A DNA stretch of 64,000 bases from Aquiluna sp. (GTDB lineage Bacteria; Actinomycetota; Actinomycetes; Actinomycetales; Microbacteriaceae), in NCBI GenBank assembly GCA_028095925.1, contig JAOHCW010000001.1, positions 1-64,000 of the forward strand, written 5' to 3'. The notes beneath the pieces were generated by a model that was not told the DNA's origin, made no database searches, and saw nothing but the letters and a program-made list of their open reading frames with translations. Below, piece by piece: positions 32,719-41,385 of this stretch (position 1 is its first letter; each line of letters opens with the position of its first letter). Made by a program: the position numbers and the translations under genes.

Positions 32719-34794
32719 CTAGTTTGAGAGCTTCATGCGCAGTGCATTGGCAACCACCGAGACCGAGCTAAAGGCCATTGCAACACCTGCGAGCATTGGG
32801 TTCAATAGGCCTGCTGCCGCGACCGGGATCAGCAAAACGTTATAGCCGAACGCCCAGCCAAGGTTTTGCAGGATGTTGCGATAGGTGCGCCTTCCAAGCC
32901 TTAGCGAGTAGGGAATCTTTCTTGGGTCGTCATCCAAAATCGTGATGGCACTTGCCGCCTGGGCTGCCTGAGCACCCGAGCCCATGGCAATTCCAATATC
33001 TGCCTGGGCGAGTGCCGCGACGTCGTTGATGCCATCTCCTACCATTGCAAGCCTCTCTGTTTGACTTGCGAGGTATTCGAGTTTCCCCTCGGGGGTCGCA
33101 CCTGCGAGGGCCTCATCGAGACCCAACTCGGTGGCAACAGCATCTACTCTTCGCTGGTTGTCGCCGGAGAGCATTGCTACTCTCAGCCCCATGTCGTGAA
33201 GTTCAGCGACAGTTTCCTTGGCACCTTCTCGGATGCCATCGCTTAGCTCCAAAAGCCCATGGGCCCAGCCCTCCCAGGCAATAACGACCAATGTGTTTGG
33301 TCCTGCCTCGCTGATTAGCTGATCGAGCTCGGCCTGGTTTTCGTAAGCACCAGGCTTTTCAACGCTAACCCTTAGGCCGCCTAAGTCTCCCGCAACACCG
33401 CGACCGGCTAGCTCCTCGATGTTTGTGGCAGTCTCTGAGCTGCCGCTGGCCGCGATGGCCATCGCAACCGGGTGCTTACTGCCCGCCTCGACAGCAGCAG
33501 CCTTGTTGAGAGCTTCCGAACCGTCTACTCCACCAAGACCGTGAGCGGCAACTATGTGCAGCTTGCCATCGGTGATGGTCCCGGTCTTGTCGAAAACCAC
33601 CTTCTTGATCTTTGCCAAAAGCCTCAGCGAATCGGGGTTTCTGATGACCACAGACTTCTTGGTTCCAAGCGAGGTTGCAACAACCAAGCTCATCGGGACA
33701 GCGATTCCAAGGGCGCACGGACAGGCAATTACCAGTACCGCCACCGCCGCCTCAAAAGCTCTGGTGGTGTCGCCGAGTGCAAAGGCCCAAACAAGGTAGG
33801 TGAGGATTGATATCACGATCACGCTCGGAACAAAAAAGCTAGAGATTCTGTCGGTGAGTGATCCGAGCTGAGTCTTGGAAGCAGTTGCCTCTCGCACCAG
33901 ATCGGCAATTCGAGAGAGCCTTGAGGTTCCCGCGCTTGCAGTCAGTGCAATCAAGACCTCGCCAGAAAGCACAGTTGCTCCGGCGCTTAGGTCCGCACCC
34001 GCACTCAGCTCCACAGGGAGGCTCTCTCCAGTGAGGGTCGAGTTGTCCACGGAGGCGAATTCGCTTACCAACTTGCCATCGGCGGGGTTGCGGTCACCTG
34101 CTACAACGGCGACCAGGTCACCTTTCTTGAGGGTGTGGGTGGGGACTTGCTCGCGGGTATCGCCTCGAATGACGGTTGCGCTGTCGGGTATTGCGCTCAG
34201 CAGCGCCCGCACCGAATCCGTGGCACTTCGCCTAGCTCGAACTTCGATGAACCTGCCCAGCAGGACCACCGAGGGAACCACCGCGCTGACCTCGAAGTAG
34301 TGGTGCATTGAGCCGGTTAGTACTAGGTAGACGCTGTAGAGGTAGGCGACAGAGGAGCCCAGCGAGACGAGGGTGTCCATCGTGGTGTCGCCGTGGCGGA
34401 GATTCTTGATTGCTGCTGCGTGAAACGGAAAGCTCACGTACAGGATCACCGGTGTTGCAATTGCCCACACCAAATACTGCTGCCCCGCAAACTCAATGCC
34501 CGGAACCATAGAAAACAAAATGGCCAGCACCGAGAGGACCGCTCCGGTTAGGAGTCTTGGCCTTAGAGTCCTGAGCTCTTCTTTGCCCTCGCCGACTTTG
34601 TATCCGGCCGACTCAACCGCCTGCTTTAGCTCTTCCAGTTCGATCTGACCGGCGAACTGCAGGTGTGCCTTCTCGCTCGCAAAGTCGACATAGGCGGTAA
34701 CGCCGTCGACCTTGTTGAGGGTCTTCTCGACTCTTCTTGCGCATGCCGTGCAGGTCATGCCCTCGATGTCGAGCTCGAGAAGGTTGTTAGCCAT
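32719..34794 (-). CDS. copA: Copper-translocating P1B-type ATPase
   Basis: 691 residues. A single N-terminal metal-binding domain (GMTCTACARRVEKTL), the transmembrane CPC motif (VIACPCALGIAVP), phosphorylation site DKTGTITDG, a His-Pro pair (GSKHPVAMAI) in the nucleotide domain and hinge MVGDGINDVAALAQADIGIA are all present, typical of Cu(I) exporters. Its start overlaps the end of copZ by eight bases. With copZ and the ArsR-type regulator upstream it forms a copper-response operon. Confidence 0.92.
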   Translation of the reverse strand: MANNLLELDIEGMTCTACARRVEKTLNKVDGVTAYVDFASEKAHLQFAGQIELEELKQAVESAGYKVGEGKEELRTLRPRLLTGAVLSVLAILFSMVPGIEFAGQQYLVWAIATPVILYVSFPFHAAAIKNLRHGDTTMDTLVSLGSSVAYLYSVYLVLTGSMHHYFEVSAVVPSVVLLGRFIEVRARRSATDSVRALLSAIPDSATVIRGDTREQVPTHTLKKGDLVAVVAGDRNPADGKLVSEFASVDNSTLTGESLPVELSAGADLSAGATVLSGEVLIALTASAGTSRLSRIADLVREATASKTQLGSLTDRISSFFVPSVIVISILTYLVWAFALGDTTRAFEAAVAVLVIACPCALGIAVPMSLVVATSLGTKKSVVIRNPDSLRLLAKIKKVVFDKTGTITDGKLHIVAAHGLGGVDGSEALNKAAAVEAGSKHPVAMAIAASGSSETATNIEELAGRGVAGDLGGLRVSVEKPGAYENQAELDQLISEAGPNTLVVIAWEGWAHGLLELSDGIREGAKETVAELHDMGLRVAMLSGDNQRRVDAVATELGLDEALAGATPEGKLEYLASQTERLAMVGDGINDVAALAQADIGIAMGSGAQAAQAASAITILDDDPRKIPYSLRLGRRTYRNILQNLGWAFGYNVLLIPVAAAGLLNPMLAGVAMAFSSVSVVANALRMKLSN

Positions 34795-35008
34795 TCACAC
34801 AGGCAAAACCAGTTGCCTGGTAGCCAGCCTCTTCGATAGCCGCAGAGAGTTGGTCCTCGCTTACGCCTTCGGACTCGACAGTTGCTTTTCCGGCTGCGTG
34901 ATCCACCTGGACATTGCTCACGCCCTCTAGGGTTGCTAGTTCGTTGGTCACGGTCATGGCGCAGTGGCCACAGGTCATGCCCTCGATGCTGATTTCAATC
35001 TTGCTCAT
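34787..35008 (-). CDS. copZ: Copper chaperone (heavy-metal-associated domain)
   Basis: 73 residues from ATG 35008, which overlaps the stop of the upstream gene (ATGA). The metal-binding motif is GMTCGHCAMTV. Typical CopZ size. It hands Cu(I) to CopA, whose gene follows with an overlap. The longer reading to 35053 would run further into the previous gene and lacks support. Confidence 0.88.
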   Translation of the reverse strand: MSKIEISIEGMTCGHCAMTVTNELATLEGVSNVQVDHAAGKATVESEGVSEDQLSAAIEEAGYQATGFACVNG

Positions 35009-35535
35009 TTGCTCGCACCCTCTCTTTCGTAGCTGCAGACATCTCCTGCACACAGCTGTGGTTTATCGTTGGCAAATCTCTGGTGAAGCCAGCACCCAAT
35101 GCAGAAGCCAACCGCCGCCTCGGCAAATAAGAAGGTCATACACAGCGCGCAGAGACCCAGAACAATCTCATCCCTCATGCCAAGCCAGCCCATCATGAAG
35201 CACGCAAGAAGAACCATGCCAAAGCCGATGGCCCAAGCAGTTTGCTTGGGTTTTGCATCCACCCACTCAGGCCTTTGGTTTCGGACCATAAAGTCAGCAA
35301 TGCGCAGGGTGGGTGAAAAACGCTGGCCGGCAAAGAGCCTGACGAACATCTCGAACATGAAGTAGGCGCCAAAGGCCCGAAGCAAAGAAAAGTCTGAGGT
35401 GAGAGCTGCGGTCATCCAGCCTGCAAATCCGAACACGAAGAGCAGTCCGGCACTCGCCCTGACGGCACGCTCATTGAATACCGGGTGGTCGTGTTCGCCG
35501 GTTATGACGCCGAAGGAGGTGTGGGTGACGCTCAC
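35005..35535 (-). CDS. DUF4395-like membrane protein
   Basis: 176 residues with about four membrane helices. The pattern (FNERAVRASAGLLFVFGF, FARLF-type loop RLFAGQRFSPT, and a C-terminal FCIGCWLHQRF with a CxxC) fits the DUF4395 family. Cys-rich tail (CAGDVCSYE) could bind metal. It is coupled by ATGA overlaps to both the regulator before it and copZ after it, so it belongs to the metal-response operon. Function unknown. Confidence 0.72.
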   Translation of the reverse strand: MSVTHTSFGVITGEHDHPVFNERAVRASAGLLFVFGFAGWMTAALTSDFSLLRAFGAYFMFEMFVRLFAGQRFSPTLRIADFMVRNQRPEWVDAKPKQTAWAIGFGMVLLACFMMGWLGMRDEIVLGLCALCMTFLFAEAAVGFCIGCWLHQRFANDKPQLCAGDVCSYEREGASK

Positions 35536-35867
35536 TCGAACAGCTCCGATATCTGGTTCCAGCGATCCTGATTTATTGAGTAGTGGACCCAGGTCCCCTT
35601 GCGCTCTGCGGTGAGAAGCCCGACCTCGGTGAGTTTCTTCATGTGGTGTGAGACGGTCGGCTGCGATAGTCCCAAGGGACCAGTTAGATCACAGGTGCAG
35701 ATACTGGAGTTTTCACCCTTGTTTACCATCGCCAAAATCTGCAGTCTGGTCGGATCGGCTACTGCCTTGAGCAGGGCCGCGATCTCCGTCGCCTTTGTTC
35801 TGGCCATCGGCTCTAGGCCAGGCGCAGGTGCACACTGCGAGATATCCAGTTGAACCTTCGTAACCAT
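35532..35867 (-). CDS. ArsR/SmtB-family metal(loid)-responsive repressor
   Basis: 111 residues. A winged helix-turn-helix (LGLSQPTVSHHMKKLTEVGLL) is preceded by ICTCDL, the two-Cys motif at the start of the recognition region that binds As(III)/Sb(III) in ArsR (compare CVCDL of E. coli). It heads the copper operon and is divergent from the arsenic genes, so it could control both. A perfect inverted repeat lies in the shared 62-base spacer. Confidence 0.87.
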   Translation of the reverse strand: MVTKVQLDISQCAPAPGLEPMARTKATEIAALLKAVADPTRLQILAMVNKGENSSICTCDLTGPLGLSQPTVSHHMKKLTEVGLLTAERKGTWVHYSINQDRWNQISELFE

Positions 35868-35881
35868 TTGTTCACCTATTC

Positions 35882-35897
35882 ATAGATGGCTATCTAT
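35882..35897. promoter_or_regulatory. Probable ArsR operator
   Basis: ATAGAT-GGCT-ATCTAT, a perfect inverted repeat in the divergent spacer between the repressor and the aquaglyceroporin gene, placed where it would cover both promoters. Length and AT-rich symmetry fit ArsR/SmtB sites. Confidence 0.65.
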
Positions 35898-35929
35898 AAA
35901 CTACCAGAGCGTTACAGATAAGGAAACCA

Positions 35930-36598
35930 ATGCAATTCACCACTGCAGCCAAGCTGCTCGCTGAGTTTCTCGGAACCGCCATGATCGTCGCAGGTGTGAT
36001 TGGCGCAGGTTTCATGGTCGCTACCGTGGGCGCGGGCTTCGCGCTTGGTCTAACCATGATCGCCGCGACGGTTGCCGCGGTGTTGTTTGTTTCGATCTCC
36101 ATTTTGGGTCCGGTATCGGGCGCCCACTTCAACCCTGCTGTGACCATTGCCTTTCTACTGCGCAAAGCAATCAGTTCCGCAGTTGCTGCCGGCTACATCG
36201 CCTCGCAGGTTGTGGGGGCAATCTTTGGTGCAGTGGTTGCAAACCTCATGTTTGAAGTCCCTTGGCTAGAGATCAGTGCAACAGGCAGATTCTCTGCGGG
36301 CACTTTCTTGGGAGAGGTTGTTGCCACATTTGGACTGGTTCTCTTGATTCTGCTTTTGGTGAAGTTTGAAAAATCGCACCTGATTGCCGCTTCGGTGGCG
36401 GCTTGGATATTTGGAGGCCACATCTTCACCTCTTCAACCTCTTTCGCAAACCCCGCGGTCACGATTGGGCGGGTTTTTTCTGATTCTGCCGCTTCGATTT
36501 CTCCCGACTCAGCTCTTTGGTTTGTACTCGCCCAGCTGGTTGGTATGGCGGTGGCACTCATTGTCCTTGTTCCACTAACGAAGAAAGTAACTAGCTAA
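35930..36598 (+). CDS. Aquaglyceroporin-type MIP channel, probable arsenite efflux (AqpS-like)
   Basis: 222 residues, six helices. The two pore boxes are FNPAVT and FANPAVT, both intact NPA motifs. Overlap with arsC (TAATG) and divergence from arsR suggest that it lets arsenite made by ArsC leave the cell, as aqpS-arsC does in Sinorhizobium. No ArsB or Acr3 pump is in the window. It could instead be a general MIP channel recruited by context. Confidence 0.85.
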   Translation: MQFTTAAKLLAEFLGTAMIVAGVIGAGFMVATVGAGFALGLTMIAATVAAVLFVSISILGPVSGAHFNPAVTIAFLLRKAISSAVAAGYIASQVVGAIFGAVVANLMFEVPWLEISATGRFSAGTFLGEVVATFGLVLLILLLVKFEKSHLIAASVAAWIFGGHIFTSSTSFANPAVTIGRVFSDSAASISPDSALWFVLAQLVGMAVALIVLVPLTKKVTS

Positions 36599-37014
36599 TG
36601 TCCTCAACAGTTGCATCGGTCATGTTCGTATGTGTCCACAACGCTGGGCGCTCCCAGATGGCCCAGGGGTTTTTGCAGCACCTAGCAGGAGATCGCGTTG
36701 AGGTTCGCTCCTCCGGGACCATGCCTGGCGATCAGGTGAACCCATCAGCAGTTGCGGCAATGGCAGAGCTCGGTATCGACATTTCGAGTGCTACGCCAAA
36801 GATTCTGACCGACGAGGACGTTCGTGCCTCTGACTACGTAATCACCATGGGCTGTGGGGATAAGTGCCCGTTCTACCCAGGCAAGACTTACCTCGACTGG
36901 GTCCTTGAGGATCCTGCTGGCAAGGGTGTGGAATCAGTTCGCCCGATTCGTGACGAGATCAAGATCTTGGTTGAGAACCTGGTCGCAGAAATCGACGCAA
37001 AAGCCAAATCTTGA
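36598..37014 (+). CDS. arsC: Arsenate reductase, low-molecular-weight phosphatase type
   Basis: 138 residues. The P-loop FVCVHNAGRSQMAQ has the CX5R nucleophile motif (Cys12). MGCGDKCPFYPGKTYLDW carries the two further cysteines of the thioredoxin/mycothiol-type ArsC and the acid Asp. It reduces arsenate to arsenite for export through the preceding channel. Confidence 0.9.
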   Translation: MSSTVASVMFVCVHNAGRSQMAQGFLQHLAGDRVEVRSSGTMPGDQVNPSAVAAMAELGIDISSATPKILTDEDVRASDYVITMGCGDKCPFYPGKTYLDWVLEDPAGKGVESVRPIRDEIKILVENLVAEIDAKAKS

Positions 37015-37039
37015 CAAACTAGTTAGGTTTACCTAACCT
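37011..37039 (+). promoter_or_regulatory. Promoter of the iron ABC operon with DtxR/IdeR box
   Basis: A -35 TTGACA (37011-37016) is followed after 17 bases by TAACCT (37034-37039). The palindrome TTAGGTTTACCTAACCT (37023-37039) matches the DtxR/IdeR iron box and covers the -10, so Fe-loaded repressor would block transcription. The reading fits the iron importer downstream. Confidence 0.85.
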
Positions 37040-37079
37040 CTTCAGGTAAGCACCGTTTATCCACCTGGGGAGACCTTCT

Positions 37080-38063
37080 TTGAAGCTTCGTGGCGCTCTA
37101 GCCCTAACCCTGCTTCCTATCCTGCTGCTCTCGGGTTGTAGTGCCGAGGACAATGCGCTTCTTGTCTACTCCGGCAGAAGTGAGGCGCTGCTTGGGCCAC
37201 TAGTTGAAAAATTCGAGCAGGAAAGCGGCTTAGATGTTGAGGTTCGCTATGCAGGTAGTGCCGAGCTAGCGGCTCAGCTACTCGAGGAGGGGGAGAACTC
37301 TCCTGCCGATGTCTTCCTAGCCCAGGATGCCGGGGCACTCGGAGCTGCAGCAAAGGCCGGTCTTCTAACCGGCATCCCCGACGAGATTTATTCTCTGGTT
37401 CCCTCCGGCTACTCGGCTGCGGACCAGAGCTGGGTTGGAGTTTCCGGCAGAGCCAGGGTTTTGGTCTATGACCCAGGCAAGGTCAGCGAGCTTCCTGGGA
37501 GCATCTTCGATCTTGAGGATGCCTCTTGGCAGGGTCGTATCGGCATCGCACCAACCAACGCTTCGTTTCAGGCTTTCGTGACTGCAATGCGCATCCTCCA
37601 TGGAGATGCAAGGACCCTTGCTTGGCTAGAAGCGATGAAGGTCAATGCGGTCATCTACGAAAAGAATGGCGCAATCCTGGAGGCCGTAGAGGCGGGACAG
37701 CTTGATGCAGGTCTGATCAATCACTACTACTGGTATGCGCGGGCTAAGGATGTCGGTCAAGCCCAGATGAACAGCAGGCTGGCACAGTTCCAGGCAGCTG
37801 ATGCCGGAAACCTGGTGAACGTTGCAGGGGTTGGCATCCTGAACTCAACGGATGCTGCCGAGCAGTTTGTAAGTTTCTTGCTAAGCGAGACGGGGCAGCA
37901 GTATTTTGCCCAGGAGACCAGGGAGTATCCGTTGGTGGAGGGCATAAGCCCTGCCGATGAGCTGACCCCGCTTGCGGAAATCCCGACCCCAGCAATTGAC
38001 CTGAGCGACCTCGACACCCTCGCTGAAACCCTGGAGCTAATTCGTCAGGCCGGACTGATCTAG
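37080..38063 (+). CDS. fbpA: Iron(III) ABC transporter substrate-binding lipoprotein
   Basis: 327 residues. TTG start with GGGGAGA before it. Lipobox LLSGC (Cys20). LVYSGRSEALLGPLVEKFE and SPADVFLAQDAGALGAAAKAG are typical of FbpA/FutA ferric-binding proteins, and a Tyr pair in NHYYWYARA falls where the iron-coordinating tyrosines occur. Controlled by the DtxR-type box upstream. It feeds the permease and ATPase that follow. Confidence 0.9.
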   Translation: MKLRGALALTLLPILLLSGCSAEDNALLVYSGRSEALLGPLVEKFEQESGLDVEVRYAGSAELAAQLLEEGENSPADVFLAQDAGALGAAAKAGLLTGIPDEIYSLVPSGYSAADQSWVGVSGRARVLVYDPGKVSELPGSIFDLEDASWQGRIGIAPTNASFQAFVTAMRILHGDARTLAWLEAMKVNAVIYEKNGAILEAVEAGQLDAGLINHYYWYARAKDVGQAQMNSRLAQFQAADAGNLVNVAGVGILNSTDAAEQFVSFLLSETGQQYFAQETREYPLVEGISPADELTPLAEIPTPAIDLSDLDTLAETLELIRQAGLI

Positions 38064-38069
38064 GACCTG

Positions 38070-39578
38070 ATGAAAAGACCCCCGATTGCGGCAGTAGCGC
38101 TTGGCCTATTGGCAGCGCTGGCGTCCCTTATACCAATCGGCTACCTGCTGCTTAGGCTCTTCGAAGGCTTTGAAGCGGCGCTCGCTGAGCTAGCTAGGGC
38201 TAGGACCCTAGAGCTACTTCTAAACACAATTGGACTCACCGTCAGCGTCTCCCTCACAGCGCTTGCAATTGGGGCGGTGCAGGCCTGGCTCACGGTTCGA
38301 ACGAACCTGCCACTGGCTCCAGTGTTTGCGGTCTTGGCAACTCTCCCGCTCGCGATTCCCAGCTATGTCCTAGCACTTGGTTACGTGAGCGTATTTCCCT
38401 CGTTCAGTGGTTTCTGGGCTGCGTGGTTCACCCTTTCCTTGGCCACATCGCCCTATGTCTTTTTGGCGCTGTCAGCTGCGCTGATTAGCTCCAACTTTGC
38501 TGCCGAAGAAGTGGCCAGGTCGCTTGGCAAAAATAGGTGGCACGTGATCCAAAGCGTCACTTGGCCGCAGGTTCGCCCTGCTGCATTTGCCTCGGTGCTG
38601 CTGGTTGCGCTTTATACCCTCAGTGAGTTTGGTGCTATCGCGATATTGCGCTTCGATACTTTCACCAGGGCCATCTATAACGCCTATAGAGGTTCCTTTG
38701 ACCGCACCAGCGCTGCCGCGCTGGCACTGGTGCTGGTCGCACTCACCTTGGTTGTCATCTACTTCGAGCGGCGCTATCGCGGCGATCGCTGGCAGGCTCC
38801 AACAGCAGCTGGCAGAAAGCGGCGAATTGACCTTGGTCGCGCAAGGATTTTGGCGGCATTTGGCCTGGGCATTATTGGTTTATTTGGCGCAGGTGTTCCG
38901 CTGGTGTCACTTATTGGTTGGAGCGTGAATCAAACAGGCTTTGATTTACTCCGGCTGGGGGAGCTGGTTGCCAGCTCGCTGGCTGTAGCAATTGCGGCCG
39001 GAGTTGTGATTGGAATCTTCGCGCTTGCCATTTCGGTCTGGAACCTGAGGTATTCGAGCAGGCTCTCGGGAGCTGTTGACCTAACCGCCTGGGCTGCACA
39101 TGCCCTACCTGCAGTGGTGGTGGCACTGGCGCTTGTTTACTTTGGTGCAAATCTTGTGCCCGGCATCTACCAGAGCATTTGGCTACTACTTCTTGGCTAT
39201 TTGATTCTGTTTTTGCCAAATGCGCTGGGGCTAGTTGGAACTCCCATTGCGCTTGTTCCCAGGAGCATTGAGGAGGTCGCTCGCAGTCAGGGGCTGAGCA
39301 AGAACGCGGCACTTACCAAGGTGGTGCTACCAATCGCGCTACCTGGGATCCTGGCGGGTGTGGCGCTTGCGTCCTTGACGGTGCTGAAGGAGCTCCCGGC
39401 AACGCTGCTACTAAGACCTAACGAGCTGGACACCTTGGCAACAGAGCTTTGGCAGGCAACCGAGGTGCTGGCATATTCTCAGGCTGCCCCCTATGCGCTA
39501 GCGCTGATTATCATTGCGGGGGTGCCCGCACTGGCGCTCAATGCCCAGGCAAGAAAACTGATTTCGGAGGTTAGCTAG
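38070..39578 (+). CDS. fbpB: Iron(III) ABC transporter permease
   Basis: 502 residues, with two fused permease units of six helices each. Both EAA loops are visible: EEVARSLGKNRWHVIQSVTW and EEVARSQGLSKNAALTKVVL. This two-domain form is normal for FbpB/SfuB. It lies six bases after fbpA and directly before fbpC (TAGATG). Confidence 0.9.
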   Translation: MKRPPIAAVALGLLAALASLIPIGYLLLRLFEGFEAALAELARARTLELLLNTIGLTVSVSLTALAIGAVQAWLTVRTNLPLAPVFAVLATLPLAIPSYVLALGYVSVFPSFSGFWAAWFTLSLATSPYVFLALSAALISSNFAAEEVARSLGKNRWHVIQSVTWPQVRPAAFASVLLVALYTLSEFGAIAILRFDTFTRAIYNAYRGSFDRTSAAALALVLVALTLVVIYFERRYRGDRWQAPTAAGRKRRIDLGRARILAAFGLGIIGLFGAGVPLVSLIGWSVNQTGFDLLRLGELVASSLAVAIAAGVVIGIFALAISVWNLRYSSRLSGAVDLTAWAAHALPAVVVALALVYFGANLVPGIYQSIWLLLLGYLILFLPNALGLVGTPIALVPRSIEEVARSQGLSKNAALTKVVLPIALPGILAGVALASLTVLKELPATLLLRPNELDTLATELWQATEVLAYSQAAPYALALIIIAGVPALALNAQARKLISEVS

Positions 39579-40607
39579 ATGCCGCTTCTTGAAATCAACG
39601 ACGTCTCAGTGAGCTTTGGTGACACTGAGGTTCTTTCAGGTATCACGCTAGAGCTTGAGAGCAAGCAGCTTTTGGCCGTTCTCGGAGCTTCGGGTGCGGG
39701 CAAGTCGACTTTGATGAGGTTGATTGCTGGTTTTGATTCAGTTGGGGCAGGCTCGATAGTTCTCGATGGGGAAACCCTCAGTGACACCTCGAAGACGGTT
39801 GCTCCAGAGAAGCGGAGCATCGGCATTGTGCCGCAGGATTCTGCCCTGTTTCCCCACCTCAACGTAGGTCAAAACATTGGCTTCGGACTCTCTGCGCTCT
39901 CAAAAGAGGCAAAGGCTGAGCGGGTCAGGGAGCTGCTCAGATTGATTCGCATGGAAGAGTTTGCATCTCGGATGCCACAGGAGCTATCGGGAGGACAGGT
40001 GCAGCGAGTCGCCCTCGCTAGAGCGCTAGCCCCAAAACCTAAGCTCGTCCTACTCGACGAGCCCTTTAGCGCGCTCGATGCAGAGCTCAGAGGTCAGCTT
40101 CGGGAAGAGGTTCGTCAGGTGCTAAGGGCTGAGGGCGCCACTGCGGTCTTGGTCACTCACGATCAAGAAGAAGCACTCTCGCTTGCTGATCGGGTGGCGG
40201 TCTTGCGTGAGGGAAAGATTATTCAGGTGGGGTCACCCTCTGAGATCTATAACTCTCCAGCCGATGTTGGCATTGCCACATTCTTGGGCGAATCGGTGCT
40301 GGTTGATGGCAAGGTATCTGGCGGCAAGATCCTCACGGACCTAGGCAGCCTTAGTGCTTTGAATAACGTGGCCGAGGGGGCAACCGGAGTGGTCGCCATC
40401 AGGAGCGAAAACTTCTACCTGCAGCCAAACCCCACGGGTGATTCCGAGGTTGTGGGTCGGGTGTTCTTTGGGCACGATGCCCTTGTCGAGGTTCAGACGC
40501 CCAAGCTCAGAATCAGGGCCAGGTCTAACGGTCCCTTTGCGCCAGAGGTTGGCATGCGGGTGACGGTGTGGGTGCGTGGTGCGGTCAATTTCTACCCATC
40601 CAGTTAA
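39579..40607 (+). CDS. fbpC: Iron(III) ABC transporter ATP-binding protein
   Basis: 342 residues. Walker A GASGAGKST, Q-loop VPQDSALFPHLNV, signature LSGGQVQRVALARAL, Walker B LVLLDEPFSALD and switch His in LVTHDQEEA are intact. The C-terminal third is the TOBE-like regulatory domain found in FbpC/PotA ATPases. Completes the iron importer. Confidence 0.92.
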   Translation: MPLLEINDVSVSFGDTEVLSGITLELESKQLLAVLGASGAGKSTLMRLIAGFDSVGAGSIVLDGETLSDTSKTVAPEKRSIGIVPQDSALFPHLNVGQNIGFGLSALSKEAKAERVRELLRLIRMEEFASRMPQELSGGQVQRVALARALAPKPKLVLLDEPFSALDAELRGQLREEVRQVLRAEGATAVLVTHDQEEALSLADRVAVLREGKIIQVGSPSEIYNSPADVGIATFLGESVLVDGKVSGGKILTDLGSLSALNNVAEGATGVVAIRSENFYLQPNPTGDSEVVGRVFFGHDALVEVQTPKLRIRARSNGPFAPEVGMRVTVWVRGAVNFYPSS

Positions 40608-40661
40608 TTCACAGGTGGGCCTGTAACTGCGCTAGTAGTGTGGTGCCGTTATATACGGATT

Positions 40662-40704
40662 CTTAGGTTTTGCCGCTTTCGGATTGGTATCGAGCCGACC
40701 TAAG
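40662..40704 (+). promoter_or_regulatory. Hairpin in the leader of the DedA gene
   Basis: CTTAGGT (40662-40668) pairs with ACCTAAG (40698-40704), with an inner TCGG/CCGA pair stacking on it. A possible -10 (TATATA) lies at about 40650. The rest of the 113-base gap shows a weak repeat ACAGG-TGGG-CCTGT after fbpC but no terminator with a T-run. Confidence 0.45.
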
Positions 40705-40720
40705 AGAGCTGTGAAGTCGT

Positions 40721-41350
40721 ATGAATTGGTTTGACGCCCAGGCGATCATCGACTCATTCGGAGATTGGGCGGCAATTGCCATCTCAGTTGTGCTCTTCAT
40801 CGAGACGGCGTTTGTGCCACTGTCCTTCCTGCCCGGCGACTCCCTACTCTTTCTCGGAGGGCTAGCGCTCTCAAACAGCGACAGCTTCTTACCCGACTGG
40901 TCGGGATTTTTAATTATTTGGTTTGGGGCTTTTTTTGGATCGCAGGTTGGCTTTTGGCTTGGAAAACTAACGGGGCCCATACTCTTTTCCAAAGATAGGA
41001 ACTTCGTAATAAATCGTGCGAATCTAGATCGCACCCATGCTTTTTTTGCAAAATACGGCGCACGGGCTGTGATCCTTGCGAGGTTTATCCCAATTCTCAG
41101 GGCCTTCGTTCCAATGCTTGCCGGTATGTCAGAGATGAGTGCAGCGAAGTTCACGAGGCTCAACCTGATTGGAGCCACTACATGGGTCATGGTGTTTCTC
41201 GTGCCGGGCTATTTGGTCGGCGGTATTACCGCGGTGAGGGAGAACCTCGAGATTGCTGTGCTGATAATTATCGTTGGCACTTTGCTTGTACTTCCTCTCG
41301 AACTTTTGAGGGACAAAATTGCTGCTATGCGACGAGCCCTAACCAAATAG
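40721..41350 (+). CDS. DedA-family membrane protein
   Basis: 209 residues, about five helices. ETAFVPLSFLPGDSLLFLGG, GAFFGSQVGFWLGK and FARFIPILRAFVPMLAGMS-type segment (ARFIPILRAFVPMLAG) mark the DedA/SNARE-associated family. Members include undecaprenyl-phosphate or phosphatidylethanolamine flippases. Here a role in lipid-carrier recycling for wall or polysaccharide synthesis is plausible but not shown. Confidence 0.88.
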   Translation: MNWFDAQAIIDSFGDWAAIAISVVLFIETAFVPLSFLPGDSLLFLGGLALSNSDSFLPDWSGFLIIWFGAFFGSQVGFWLGKLTGPILFSKDRNFVINRANLDRTHAFFAKYGARAVILARFIPILRAFVPMLAGMSEMSAAKFTRLNLIGATTWVMVFLVPGYLVGGITAVRENLEIAVLIIIVGTLLVLPLELLRDKIAAMRRALTK

Positions 41351-41385
41351 TCAGATTATTTCTCAACACTTCTACACTTAGTCAG

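Noticed and set aside
41182-41385. Extension of the DUF3048 gene into the DedA gene
   Set aside because: It would place 68 residues before a perfect lipoprotein signal peptide that starts at ATG 41386.
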